Positions 8,008 through 16,384 are shown, counted from the first letter of the stretch. The stretch is DNA of 23,709 nucleotides from Methanobrevibacter_A sp964547125 (GCA_964547125.1 CAZJLS010000022.1:1-23709); one strand, 5' to 3'. Program-made: numbers and translations. Notes: generated from the sequence alone by a model not told the origin.

Positions 8008-9594
8008 TTATAATTGTAATGGTTCTTGGAATAAATCAAAATCTTGAATATAATTTTTACGTAATTTTAATGCAATTTCTGCTTTTTCTAATTCACTTCC
8101 AATGTATGCTGCATGATCAAGACGTGTGATTAATTGTCTTTTGATAATTTCATCATATATTTCTTTAGCATATTTTCCTGTGATTGTTATTGTAGGTTTT
8201 GTTTTTTTGAAATGTGTTGCTGTGATTTTACTTTCATTAATATTATTTCCATGTATTACTTGTATTTTAAAACTACCTTCTGGATCTCTTTTAAATTTTA
8301 ATGATTCTTTTGCTTTTTCAGTTGGTATATGATGATTTTCTTCAATATTATATGATTTGTGCTTATCTTTAAAGACCAGTAAGTTTATTCCTAAATCTTT
8401 AGGTATTGATTGTCTTTTTTTAGCTAAAAACATCATTCTACTTGCAATTGCTAATTCATGTATACTTCCTACTGTTTTTGGACTTTCTTCTGGAGTGAAT
8501 AATATACTTGCTCCTATTTCCATACTTATTCCTGCCAGTAATGCATTTGCACCAACTGAATCCGTGTCCATTAATTCAACTACATTCCCAACACCGAAAA
8601 ACATTGGATATTTTATTTCTTTATGGAATTCGTTGTATGAGTAAATTGATTCAACTATACTGCTACTGTTTACTGGGTCCAATACTAAGTCACATATAAC
8701 TGGAATGTTTTTTGCTCGTTCTACTAATTTTTTCATTGAATTTATTCTCTCAATTGAAGTATGGGGTACAAATCCTTCACTATAATTTGTTGGAAGAAGT
8801 ACTGCAGGTATTTGGTATTTTTCAAGTGTTGGTAAAATTTTATCACAGTTTCCATGATCCATACTTAGTACCAAATCTACTCCTTCTTTTACTGCAGTAA
8901 TTATTTCTTTAGAGCTTAGTGTGTCTATGCTTAATGGTTTGTCTCCCACTATAGGCCGTAGTGTTTTTATTATTTCAGATATTTTATCACTATTATCTTC
9001 TCCTGCAAGCATTCCTATATCTATCATATCTGCGCCAGATGATACGAAGTATTTTGCTTTATTTATTAATTCATCTTTTGATAATGATGGTGCATTAGCT
9101 ATTTCACCTAATACTCTCATTGGGAAATCATCACCGACAGGTAGATTTCTAACTAATATGTTGTTGGGTTTTTTTAGTAATTCTTTAATCTGTTCTTGGT
9201 TATTTTCATAATTATGTATGTATTCAAATGCTTGTTGTCTCTTTTTTTCTTCTATTAATTTATCTGCTGCTTTGGATTCTGATAGTTCTAAATCTTCTAA
9301 AGAATCCAATACTGTTTTTAAATCTGCTGCATCAGTTGATCCTTTGAATGTTGGTATTTTTAATTCTTCAGTGATTTCTGTAGTTTGTTTTCGCATTAAT
9401 CCAGGTGTTAAAATTAAATCTATATCTTTTAAATCCACATTCTTTTTAATGTCATTTATAATTTTAGAAGGTGTTAGGAATGCTGCTACTTGCGTATTAT
9501 CGACCATGTGGACTATTGTGTCTATATTACTGTTTTTTGCTTGTTTTTTGACTAAAGGATATGCTAATTTTCCTGTTAATATGAGTACTTTCAT
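8008..9594 (-). CDS. dihydropteroate synthase-like protein of methanogens
   Basis: The 528-residue protein has three parts: an N-terminal domain (about 1-120) of the type always found on these archaeal proteins, a pterin-binding TIM barrel (about 150-390), and a C-terminal alpha/beta domain (about 440-528). The barrel shows SSGADMIDIGMLAGE and PLSIDTLSSKE, close to the sequences of true dihydropteroate synthase. The following segment reads LSMDHGN instead of the usual substrate-binding Asn-Asp pattern. The family (TIGR00284) is present in methanogens and is presumed to act in tetrahydromethanopterin biosynthesis or on a related pterin; the reaction is not proven. A strong AAGGAGAT precedes the ATG. 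It lies 20 bases after the fumarase alpha gene, so the two are probably cotranscribed. Confidence 0.85.
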   Translation of the reverse strand: MKVLILTGKLAYPLVKKQAKNSNIDTIVHMVDNTQVAAFLTPSKIINDIKKNVDLKDIDLILTPGLMRKQTTEITEELKIPTFKGSTDAADLKTVLDSLEDLELSESKAADKLIEEKKRQQAFEYIHNYENNQEQIKELLKKPNNILVRNLPVGDDFPMRVLGEIANAPSLSKDELINKAKYFVSSGADMIDIGMLAGEDNSDKISEIIKTLRPIVGDKPLSIDTLSSKEIITAVKEGVDLVLSMDHGNCDKILPTLEKYQIPAVLLPTNYSEGFVPHTSIERINSMKKLVERAKNIPVICDLVLDPVNSSSIVESIYSYNEFHKEIKYPMFFGVGNVVELMDTDSVGANALLAGISMEIGASILFTPEESPKTVGSIHELAIASRMMFLAKKRQSIPKDLGINLLVFKDKHKSYNIEENHHIPTEKAKESLKFKRDPEGSFKIQVIHGNNINESKITATHFKKTKPTITITGKYAKEIYDEIIKRQLITRLDHAAYIGSELEKAEIALKLRKNYIQDFDLFQEPLQL

Positions 9595-9614
9595 TAGTTT
9601 TTTAATCTCCTTTT

Positions 9615-10454
9615 TTAGTCGGTTAATCTAGTTGTTGCATGTCTGTGTGCCCAACATTGGATAACTACTCCTATTGGTAATCCTGCAGTGTGTGTACTTG
9701 ATGTTTCTATTTTAACATCCAATGCTGTTGTTTTTCCACCCATTCCCATTGGCCCTTTACCTTTTTTATTAATTGTGTTTAATAGTTCTGACTCCAATTC
9801 TGCTAGTTTTTTATTTTTGTTTTCTTGACCTATTGGATTTAATAAAGCTTTTTTAGCTAGTTTCATTGCCATATCACTGGTTCCACCAATCCCCACCCCA
9901 ATAATCATAGGTGGACATGGTTTACCTCCTGCAGCAAGTACTGTTTCTATTACAAAATCTTTAACGCCTTCAATACCTTCTGCAGGTAATGCCATTTTTA
10001 GTTTGTTGTTGTTTTCTGATCCGAATCCTTTAGGAAGTACTGTGAATTCTATGTATGGTTCGTCTATTAATTCTATGTTAATTTGAGGGATATCTTCTCC
10101 AACATTAGTAGATGTGTTTTCACGTGTTAATGGGTCAACGATGTTTGGTCTTAATGGTATTTCTTTTGTTGCTTTTTCAACACCTTTGTTTATTGCATTG
10201 AGGAGGTTTTCACATTCTACCTTTCCAATTTTTACAAAAATTATAGGTAAACCTGTATCTTGGCACATAGGTATTTGATTTTTTGATGCTAGTTCTGCAT
10301 TTTTTAAAATGTTATTAATATTTAGTTGTGCTAATTCGTTTGTTTCGTTTTTTAAAGATTTTTCTAAAGCAGTTTTTACATCCGGTCTTAATTCAATTAC
10401 TGCTTCTTTAAACAAAGCGCAAATTGTTTCTTCTATTTTGTTTTCAGTAATCAT
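9615..10454 (-). CDS. fumA: fumarate hydratase (class I) alpha subunit
   Basis: This is the catalytic alpha subunit of the two-subunit class I fumarase/tartrate dehydratase family, at the normal length of 279 residues. Three cysteines in family positions bind the 4Fe-4S cluster: MCQDTGLP (Cys 64), GGKPCPP (near 177) and VIQCWAHRHA (Cys 267). VGIGGTSDMAMKLAKKAL is also typical. In methanogens it works in the incomplete reductive TCA pathway between malate and fumarate. The beta subunit is not in this window, so it must be encoded elsewhere. The ATG at 10454 has AAAGGAGGG upstream, with a slightly long 12-base spacing. It probably forms an operon with the downstream dihydropteroate-synthase-like gene. 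Confidence 0.9.
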   Translation of the reverse strand: MITENKIEETICALFKEAVIELRPDVKTALEKSLKNETNELAQLNINNILKNAELASKNQIPMCQDTGLPIIFVKIGKVECENLLNAINKGVEKATKEIPLRPNIVDPLTRENTSTNVGEDIPQINIELIDEPYIEFTVLPKGFGSENNNKLKMALPAEGIEGVKDFVIETVLAAGGKPCPPMIIGVGIGGTSDMAMKLAKKALLNPIGQENKNKKLAELESELLNTINKKGKGPMGMGGKTTALDVKIETSSTHTAGLPIGVVIQCWAHRHATTRLTD

Positions 10455-10676
10455 GGAAAAGATATTCCCTCCTTTAAAATTTTTTTATAAAAAAAAGAGT
10501 TAGTTATAATAAAATTATGTATCTACTTAAATAAAAATAGTTAGTATTGATATAATGTTTATGTTAAGAGGTATTATGTTTTGATTATTGTTTTTTATTT
10601 TTATTTTTGATGGAGAAAAATAGTATTTTAGATATTTATGTTGGTTTTGTAAAAATTTGATTTAAAAAGGAGGGTG

Positions 10677-10712
10677 AAGAGTTTTTATGTTATAAAAACT
10701 CTTATTTTTTTT
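10677..10712 (+). terminator. perfect 12-bp hairpin followed by a T8 run
   Basis: AAGAGTTTTTAT (10677-10688) and ATAAAAACTCTT (10692-10703) are exact reverse complements with a 3-base loop, followed on the plus strand by A and eight T. This is a textbook intrinsic-terminator shape for plus-strand transcription, but no plus-strand gene precedes it. It could end an unrecognised plus-strand RNA, or act as a leader hairpin in the minus-strand fumarase transcript. Confidence 0.45.
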
Positions 10713-11189
10713 AGGGATTTAATTTTTTTGTGAAAATATCCTTAACAATGAAAAAATATAAAACGTGAAATTTTTTTCTGTGTGTTTTTTAAAAATTTAA
10801 TTTAATATAAAATATTTGAAAGATTTGAATTAAATATCTTTTTTATTTTTATTCTACTTTTTTTTAAGTTATATAATTGGATTTGAATTTTTTTTTTAAG
10901 TTAGAATATTTTTTGGTTTATTTCAATGTTTTTTTTTTGAAAGAATTATTAAATTTTTCTTTTTTAATAATGTTTCAATTAAATATTTTTCTCGTGTTTT
11001 TTTTATGTTTCTAAATTATAAAAAGATGTTATTTTTGAGCGAAGCTTTTGAATTTTTTTTTTGAATCTTTAAAATATTTGTATATTTTTTTTAAATTTTT
11101 TTGTACAGGTAGTTTTTTTATTTGAGATATCATCTCCTTGGTTGTTTGATATTATATTATACTACTTAAGTAATAAAGTTTTCTAATTT

Positions 11190-11230
11190 TGTATTACTTA
11201 TGTATGTTAAAAATTTAAAAAAGTAATACT
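11190..11230. promoter_or_regulatory. paired GTAWTAC dyad element in the gene desert
   Basis: GTATTAC at 11191-11197 and GTAATAC at 11223-11229 have centres 32 bp apart. They enclose an A/T core with TTAAAAATTTAAAAAA, much like the two 44-bp elements at the nickel transporter and GNAT promoters. A degenerate dyad, TACTACTTAAGTAATA, lies just outside at about 11160-11175. The controlled transcript is not evident. Confidence 0.4.
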
Positions 11231-11269
11231 GAAAATTAAAAAAAAACACCATATAATAAAAAATAAGAG

Positions 11270-11329
11270 GAAAAAAAGTTATCTAAACTAAAGAATGCAT
11301 TTATAAAAAAGCCTTCAAATTAGATAACT
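11270..11329 (-). terminator. por operon terminator hairpin
   Basis: Ten bases past the porF stop on the minus strand, AGTTATCTAA (11320-11329 read in reverse) pairs exactly with TTAGATAACT (11277-11286 read in reverse). A run of seven T follows. The stem is 10 bp with a long loop of about 33 bases. Position and T-run make it the likely end of the porCDABEF transcript. Confidence 0.6.
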
Positions 11330-11339
11330 CAAATATTAT

Positions 11340-11771
11340 TTAGTGTTTCATTAATTGTTGCAATCTTACTAATTTTTCTGATGCTTTTTCTTGTTTTTCG
11401 TGTATAAGCTCCCCACTATCATTTGTTAATGCTTTAGTTGGACATGCCTCTACACAAGCTTGTTTTTCTTTTCCTTGACAAAGATTACACTTTTTTGCAT
11501 AACCTACCTCATCAATGTTTATTGCACCTATTGGACAAACAAGTACACAAGACCCACAACCTATACATTTATCTTCACTTATTGTTATTGCTCCCCCAAT
11601 TTCCTCTATTGCTCCTTCTGGACAAGCAAGCAAACATGGAGCTCTTTTTGGGTCACAGTGCATACAGAATAATGGTATTCCATCATCAACATGTATTGCA
11701 TTGTTTGGACAGTTTCGTTCACATCTGCCACAATCCACACATAATTCAGGGTTTAATGTTAATTCTCGCAT
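11340..11771 (-). CDS. porF: pyruvate:ferredoxin oxidoreductase associated iron-sulfur protein PorF
   Basis: The 143-residue polyferredoxin has four Cys groups in order: CVDCGRCERNCP, CMHCDPKRAPCLLACP, CIGCGSCVLVCP and CNLCQGKEKQACVEACP. This is the HycB/CooF-like layout binding several 4Fe-4S clusters. The C-terminal tail is charged and helical. PorE and PorF accompany the pyruvate oxidoreductase in Methanobacteriales and probably carry electrons to or from the PorABCD core. The gene is last in porCDABEF, 2 bases after porE, and is followed by a terminator hairpin. Confidence 0.88.
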   Translation of the reverse strand: MRELTLNPELCVDCGRCERNCPNNAIHVDDGIPLFCMHCDPKRAPCLLACPEGAIEEIGGAITISEDKCIGCGSCVLVCPIGAINIDEVGYAKKCNLCQGKEKQACVEACPTKALTNDSGELIHEKQEKASEKLVRLQQLMKH

Positions 11772-11773
11772 TA

Positions 11774-12280
11774 TTAGTCCCCCTCTTTATTAGTTGCTGT
11801 TCGAACTCTAGTTGTACCTGCAACAAGTGAAAGTACATTTCGTCTTTTTGGTTTTTTACCTAGACTATTTAATTTTGAAATATATTCTTTTTGTTTTTTG
11901 TCTTTTATATAATCTAAGTCTAATAGTTCTATTGCTTTTTTACTGCAAGCTTTTATACATGCAGGTCCTTCTTCCCGGTCTGCACATAAATTACATTTGT
12001 GAGAGCTACCTTCCAATACTGTGATACATCCGAATGGACATGCCATTGCACAAAATCCACATGCAATACATTTTGTAGAGTCTACACCCTCTTTTGTCAT
12101 TGCACCTGTTGGACATATGCTTACACAAGGAGCGTCATCACAATGTTGGCAACGTATGGAGTAATATGATCCATCCACATCATGAATTGTGATGTTTTTT
12201 ACACCATGAACACCTTCACATGCTCGTTCACAGTCTTGGCATCCATCACATAATTCACTTTGTACTAATAATTTTTCCAA
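11774..12280 (-). CDS. porE: pyruvate:ferredoxin oxidoreductase associated iron-sulfur protein PorE
   Basis: The 168-residue protein shares the four-cluster layout of PorF, to which it is clearly related: CDGCQDCERAC, CQHCDDAPCVSICP, CIACGFCAMACPFGC and CNLCADREEGPACIKAC. About 45 C-terminal residues extend beyond the last cluster and are basic (KKPKRRN). The likely role is electron transfer coupled to PorABCD. It lies 21 bases after porB and 2 bases before porF, fixing it in the same transcript. PorE and PorF look like products of an old tandem duplication. Confidence 0.88.
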   Translation of the reverse strand: MEKLLVQSELCDGCQDCERACEGVHGVKNITIHDVDGSYYSIRCQHCDDAPCVSICPTGAMTKEGVDSTKCIACGFCAMACPFGCITVLEGSSHKCNLCADREEGPACIKACSKKAIELLDLDYIKDKKQKEYISKLNSLGKKPKRRNVLSLVAGTTRVRTATNKEGD

Positions 12281-12301
12281 AATGAGTTCCCTCCTTTAAT
12301 T

Positions 12302-13168
12302 TTATATTCCTAATTCTTCACAGTTTGCATCAACGTATTCTTGTATTTGGTTTATTTGTTCTTCTTTAAGATGTTTGAATCTTTTTTGTGCGCCGAGATA
12401 ATCTTTTACTGGTATTCTTTTTTGTGGTCTGTATGTTACTCTGAATTCACCATGGTCTATTTCATATAGTGCGCATGCTCCAGATTCTACTGCTTTTCTT
12501 CCCACATCAATTGTTTTACTTGGGTCGTATCCCCATCCAGTGGTACATGGTTGTAGTATGTGTATGTATGCTGGACCTTTTATTTCAATTGCTCTTTTTA
12601 CTTTTTTCATATAGTCTTCTGGGTAGGATACACATGCTGTTGCCACATATGGTATTCCATGTGCTGCCATTATTAATGGCATGTTCTTTTTGTTTTCTTC
12701 TTTACCGAAACTTTCTATTCCTGCTGGAGATGTTGTGGTACTTGCTCCAAATGGTGTTGATCCACTTCTTTGTATACCAGTATTCATATAGGCTTCGTTA
12801 TCGTAACAAATATAGGTCATGTCATGACCTCTTTCCATTGCTCCAGATAAGGATTGTAAACCAATATCTACTGTTCCTCCATCTCCTCCAAATGCTAAGA
12901 TATTAACATCTTCTTTTCCTTGTGCTTTTAGTGCTCCAGCTACACCTGATGCTACTGCACCACTATTTGCAAATGCTACATGGATAAATGGAACTCCCCA
13001 TGCAGATTCTGGGTATGGTGTTGTCATAACTTCTAGGCATCCAGTTGCTGAGATTACTACTGTATTTTTACCTGCTGCTTTTAGAGCTAATCTTGCTGCA
13101 ATACTTGCTCCACAACCTGCACATCCTCTGTGTCCTGGTGCGAATAATTCTTCTTCAGGAAAATCCAT
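12302..13168 (-). CDS. porB: pyruvate:ferredoxin oxidoreductase beta subunit
   Basis: This is the thiamine-diphosphate-binding subunit of the four-subunit enzyme, 288 residues. GCAGCGASIAARLAL at about 15-29 and the Cys at about 44 supply cluster ligands. GGDGGTVDIGLQS at about 94-106, followed by CYDNEAYMNTG, is the thiamine diphosphate and Mg site (GDG then Asn). The enzyme oxidatively cleaves pyruvate to acetyl-CoA and CO2 with ferredoxin, or runs in reverse to fix CO2. In an acetate-requiring methanogen the reverse, biosynthetic direction is likely; that is inference. It starts 4 bases after porA. Confidence 0.95.
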   Translation of the reverse strand: MDFPEEELFAPGHRGCAGCGASIAARLALKAAGKNTVVISATGCLEVMTTPYPESAWGVPFIHVAFANSGAVASGVAGALKAQGKEDVNILAFGGDGGTVDIGLQSLSGAMERGHDMTYICYDNEAYMNTGIQRSGSTPFGASTTTSPAGIESFGKEENKKNMPLIMAAHGIPYVATACVSYPEDYMKKVKRAIEIKGPAYIHILQPCTTGWGYDPSKTIDVGRKAVESGACALYEIDHGEFRVTYRPQKRIPVKDYLGAQKRFKHLKEEQINQIQEYVDANCEELGI

Positions 13169-13172
13169 GTTC

Positions 13173-14318
13173 TTATTCCTCCTTAAGGTCTATCCAATTA
13201 ACATCTCTAACTGGATTTTTAGTTTTTTCTATTACATTACGTATTGTGTCTTTTGTTATGTCTCTTCCACCTAAACCGAGTATGAAACCATATGTTTCTT
13301 TATCTAATTTGGCTTTTATGTCTGAGTATAATGCTCCGCCTACTCCGAAACATACATCTTTATCTAATACTGCTAGTTTTTGTGCATTTTTACATGCTTC
13401 ACCGATTTCTTCATATGGGAATGGTCTGTATGCTTTGACACGTATGATTCCTATTTTTTCTCCTTCTTCTCTTAAGTCATCTACTGTTGCTTTTAGTGTT
13501 CCGAATATACTTCCCATTGCAACTAGTATTATTTCTGCATCTTCTGTTTGGTAGGTTTCTATTAATCCGTATTCTCTTCCGAATTTTTCTCCGAATTCTT
13601 TTCCTACATTTTTGATTACTTCCATTGAATTATCTAGTGCTACTTGTATGTCATGTCTTAGTTCTGTGTATACTTCAGGGTCTGCGAAGTTTCCTATACT
13701 CATTGGTTTTTCTGTGTCTAAGAATTGGTATTTTGGCACGTATGGAGGTAAGAATTCATTTACTGTTTCTTGGTCTGGAATGTCTACTGGTTCAACTGTG
13801 TGTGTTAATATGAATCCATCTAAACATACCATTACTGGTAAACATACGTCATCATGTTCTGCTATTTTGTATGCCATTATTAGTGTGTCTAATGCTTCTT
13901 GAGCATTTTTAACGTATAGTTGTATCCATCCTGCATCTCTTTGTGCTAATGAGTCTTGGTGGTCGTTCCATATGTTTAGTGGTGCAGATATTGCTCTGTT
14001 TGCATCTGCCATTACTATTGGTGTTCTCATACCTGCTGCTGCATATACTACTTCGTGCATATACATTAATCCTTGAGAGGATGTTGCTGTGAAGACTCTT
14101 ACTCCAGCTCCAGATGCTCCTATAGATGCACTCATTGCACTGTGTTCAGATTCTACTCTTATGTATTCTGCATCTATTTCTCCGTCTGCAACATATTCAG
14201 CTACTTTTTCGGATATTGTTGTTTGAGGAGTTATTGGATAAACTGGGATTACTTGTGGTTTTGATAATTTAACACCTATAGCTACTGCTTCATTTGATGT
14301 GATAACTTTTTTAACCAT
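13173..14318 (-). CDS. porA: pyruvate:ferredoxin oxidoreductase alpha subunit
   Basis: The 381-residue subunit has the N-terminal pyrimidine-binding domain of 2-oxoacid:ferredoxin oxidoreductases (NEAVAIGVKLSKPQVIPVYPITPQT), ESEHSAMSASIGASGAGVR near residues 57-75, and the C-terminal transketolase-like domain (LVAMGSIFGTLKATVDDL). The length and the lack of an attached gamma domain fit PorA of the separate-subunit archaeal enzyme. It lies between porD (26-base gap) and porB (4-base gap). The order C-D-A-B-E-F and the PorEF pair favour pyruvate over 2-oxoglutarate or 2-oxoisovalerate as substrate. Confidence 0.94.
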   Translation of the reverse strand: MVKKVITSNEAVAIGVKLSKPQVIPVYPITPQTTISEKVAEYVADGEIDAEYIRVESEHSAMSASIGASGAGVRVFTATSSQGLMYMHEVVYAAAGMRTPIVMADANRAISAPLNIWNDHQDSLAQRDAGWIQLYVKNAQEALDTLIMAYKIAEHDDVCLPVMVCLDGFILTHTVEPVDIPDQETVNEFLPPYVPKYQFLDTEKPMSIGNFADPEVYTELRHDIQVALDNSMEVIKNVGKEFGEKFGREYGLIETYQTEDAEIILVAMGSIFGTLKATVDDLREEGEKIGIIRVKAYRPFPYEEIGEACKNAQKLAVLDKDVCFGVGGALYSDIKAKLDKETYGFILGLGGRDITKDTIRNVIEKTKNPVRDVNWIDLKEE

Positions 14319-14344
14319 AATTTTTTATCTCCTTATTTGTATTT

Positions 14345-14590
14345 TTATTCCTCTCTTGACATTTCGATTGCTTGTACTGGACATTCTTCCATACAAATTC
14401 CGCATCCTTTACAGTAATCAAAATCAATATCATGATCTTTATTTATGCATCCTTCTGGGCAGAATATTACGCAATTCCAACAGTCAACACATTTTTCTTT
14501 ATTAAGTGTTGGTTTGAATGTTCTCCAACTTCCGGTTTTGTTAATTCGGGTATTTCCAGGATTAGGTATTGCCCCTCCGACATTAACCAT
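14345..14590 (-). CDS. porD: pyruvate:ferredoxin oxidoreductase delta subunit (ferredoxin-like)
   Basis: The 81-residue protein has two 4Fe-4S motifs, CVDCWNCVIFCPEGC and CKGCGICMEECP. The Trp in the first motif and the roughly 35-residue N-terminal extension (NPGNTRINKTGSWRTFKP) are typical of PorD and distinguish it from free ferredoxins. It passes electrons between the thiamine site of PorAB and external ferredoxin. GGTGAT precedes the ATG. It lies 85 bases downstream of porC, a longer gap than elsewhere in the operon. Confidence 0.92.
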   Translation of the reverse strand: MVNVGGAIPNPGNTRINKTGSWRTFKPTLNKEKCVDCWNCVIFCPEGCINKDHDIDFDYCKGCGICMEECPVQAIEMSREE

Positions 14591-14675
14591 TGTTTAATCA
14601 CCTTTTTTATGTATTTTTTTAAAATATATGTAGAATTTTAATTTTTTTTGATAATTATTATAATTTTATATTTTT

Positions 14676-15197
14676 TTAAGCCATATCATAGGCCATTTTT
14701 GCAGCTTCTGCATTTTTTTCGCCTATTTTTCCAGGGAATGTTTCTTTTATTACTTTTATTATTGATTCTATACTTACTGCACCTGTTCTTTTAGCGAAAC
14801 AGCCCAATATTATAGTATTTACAATATTTCTACCTAGTTTTTCTAGTGCTATTCCTGTTGCATCTATATCGAATACAGAAACTTTTTGTGAGGTTAATTC
14901 TTTTGTTGTGTTTATAATTACTTCACCGTCAGTATGTACTCCTGAATAAACATCCACTACATTAAGTAAACCATCATCAAGAACTAATACATAATCTGGT
15001 TCGTAGATTTGGTATCTTATTTCGATTGGTTCAGAGTCTATTCTGGTAAAAGCCATAACTGGAGCTCCTCTTCTTTCTACCCCAAAGAAAGGAAAAGCTT
15101 GTGAAAATTTACCGTCTTCAAATGCTGCTTTTGCGAGTATTTCTGCTGCAGTTACAGCACCTTGTCCTCCACGACCGTGAAAGCGAATTTCAATCAT
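14676..15197 (-). CDS. porC: pyruvate:ferredoxin oxidoreductase gamma subunit
   Basis: The 173-residue protein starts [21 protein letters not shown], the hallmark of the gamma domain of 2-oxoacid:ferredoxin oxidoreductases. It continues with [19 protein letters not shown], which contacts coenzyme A in the family. It is the first gene of the por operon. AGGAGG lies 8 bases upstream of the ATG at 15197, and a strong TATA box lies about 50 bases upstream. Confidence 0.94.
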
Positions 15198-15583
15198 AAT
15201 TTATTTTCCTCCTATTTTATCATAATTAATCATTTATAATTAAATTATATATAAACTTTTATAAAAATATAGATATGTTGAAAAAAAATAGTAAAAAAAT
15301 GAACAAATAAAAATAAAATTATAATAAATAAAGAAAAAAATAAATAAAAAACTATAAAATAAATAAAAAAATAAACAATATTCAAAAAAATAAAAAACAT
15401 TAAAAAAAAGATTAAAATTAAAAATAAGAATAAAATATGAATAAAAAACCAAATAAACAAATAATAATTAGATATAAAATATAACTAACAATTAAAATTA
15501 TTAAAAGACAAAAATAAGCAAATATTAAAAAAACAAAAAAAATAATAGATATAAATGATTAATCATTATAAATAAAAAATAGA
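15198..15583. other. A-rich intergenic region upstream of porC
   Basis: About 385 bp separate the unknown membrane gene from porC. The right end of porC's control region (15198-15260) holds its ribosome-binding site and TATA box. The rest is nearly all A and T with many A-runs on the plus strand. On the minus strand these become T-runs suited to ending the upstream transcript. I see no gene here: the apparent frames give only Phe/Tyr/Ile strings. Confidence 0.55.
15245..15255 (-). promoter_or_regulatory. TATA box of the por operon
   Basis: TTTATATATAA on the minus strand is a near-consensus archaeal TATA box centred about 53 bases upstream of the porC start. Transcription should start near 15222-15225, giving a short leader that contains AGGAGG. 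Confidence 0.65.
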
Positions 15584-16384
15584 TTAATCATCAAATTTAT
15601 CCCCAAAAAAGTTCAAATTCTTATTAGAAGAATTACTACTAACCCCACCAGACAAATTACCTTTAGATTTCGAAATAGTAGAATTCTTATATTTAACACT
15701 CTTTTTACGAGGTCTAGCATAACTAATAATTTTTTTATCCTCACCACGACTAGTAAAAATTGCACTAACAACCTTAACAATAATAACTAACAAAACAAAC
15801 AACAAGAACAAACCAATCCAAAAGTCAAAACGTGCAAAAATGAAAGAAGCAACATTAGAAATTAAAAATTCTTCATCAACAAAACCACGTATTAAAAATA
15901 TTACTCCAGTAAAAAATACTAAAAATCCTGTACTTTTATCAACATTATTAGACTTTAAAAATGGATAAAAACTTAACAATATCATACCTAAACCCATTAC
16001 CCTAAATAAATTCTGATCAGTAGCATACTCCAATATATGGAATACCTTTGCAAGAGGATATAAAAATGTTGAAAATACAAATACAAATTCAATTAATGCA
16101 ATTACAACTAAAGGAAGCAAATAAACAATCTCTCCTCCAATATTAACCTCATTAGTTTCACTAACCTCATTAACTTTAGGAATATTATTCTGATTAATAT
16201 TGATATTCGGAAATTTAGCATTATCTATCTTTTGCTCAGAATATTTTGATAAAATCTGATAAAGAATTGAACTTATTACAGAACCAATTACTGTCCCAGA
16301 TATTCCAAGTGTTGCAGTAGTTAATGCAACAATACCAGATATAAGTCCAGCCATTATGGCATTGAAATGATCCTTTTTAACCAT
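15584..16384 (-). CDS. membrane protein of unknown function
   Basis: I do not recognise this 266-residue protein. It starts with a long Gly/Ser/Thr-rich hydrophobic stretch (about 8-45, IMAGLISGIVALTTATLGISG and onward). Then comes a polar, Asn-rich linker (about 50-83) and four more likely transmembrane helices (about 86-112, 127-147, 152-170 and 178-212). The C-terminal tail of about 50 residues is basic and then Ser/Asn-rich (about 215-266), likely cytoplasmic. The first stretch could be a membrane hairpin. It is flanked by A-rich DNA and the tRNA pair, with no operon partner. A ribosome-binding site (ATGGAGGCAG) precedes the ATG. Confidence 0.7.
   Translation of the reverse strand: MVKKDHFNAIMAGLISGIVALTTATLGISGTVIGSVISSILYQILSKYSEQKIDNAKFPNININQNNIPKVNEVSETNEVNIGGEIVYLLPLVVIALIEFVFVFSTFLYPLAKVFHILEYATDQNLFRVMGLGMILLSFYPFLKSNNVDKSTGFLVFFTGVIFLIRGFVDEEFLISNVASFIFARFDFWIGLFLLFVLLVIIVKVVSAIFTSRGEDKKIISYARPRKKSVKYKNSTISKSKGNLSGGVSSNSSNKNLNFFGDKFDD

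Larger units (their letters stand above)
10455..11339. other. 885-bp T-rich gene desert between fumarase and porF
   Basis: No convincing gene is present. The plus strand is dominated by T, with at least six runs of 8 or more T, so the strand asymmetry is strong. Near-repeats occur, such as a T-run followed by AAGTTA at about 10866 and again at about 10900. Structural elements are a perfect 12-bp hairpin at 10677-10703, a 9-bp hairpin (ATTATTAAA/TTTAATAAT) at 10945-10971, a near-palindrome around 11162-11175, a paired-dyad element at 11190-11230 and the por terminator hairpin at 11277-11329. The fumarase promoter must lie in the left part, but no single TATA box stands out. Long A/T tracts may exclude archaeal histones. 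Confidence 0.6.

Noticed and set aside
10674..10733. A 19-codon plus-strand frame (GTG) or a two-codon ATG-TTA-TAA after a strong AAGGAGGG
   Set aside because: The spacing is wrong for the GTG, a two-residue product is not credible, and the sequence is mostly the hairpin arms.
11029..11133. A 34-residue Lys-rich minus-strand frame starting right after AAGGAG, downstream of the desert dyad element
   Set aside because: The ribosome-binding sequence directly touches the ATG, which is too close, and a Lys/Phe/Tyr string is what T-rich DNA gives by chance. Conservation data would be needed.
11340..15197. Reading the por cluster as 2-oxoglutarate or 2-oxoisovalerate oxidoreductase
   Set aside because: Gene order C-D-A-B with two extra HycB-like proteins E and F matches the known pyruvate enzyme cluster of Methanobacteriales, and the subunit sequences fit it.
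15240..15460. Two overlapping minus-strand frames of about 70 codons
   Set aside because: They translate to Phe, Tyr and Ile repeats from A-rich DNA, have no ribosome-binding site, and one covers the por promoter.
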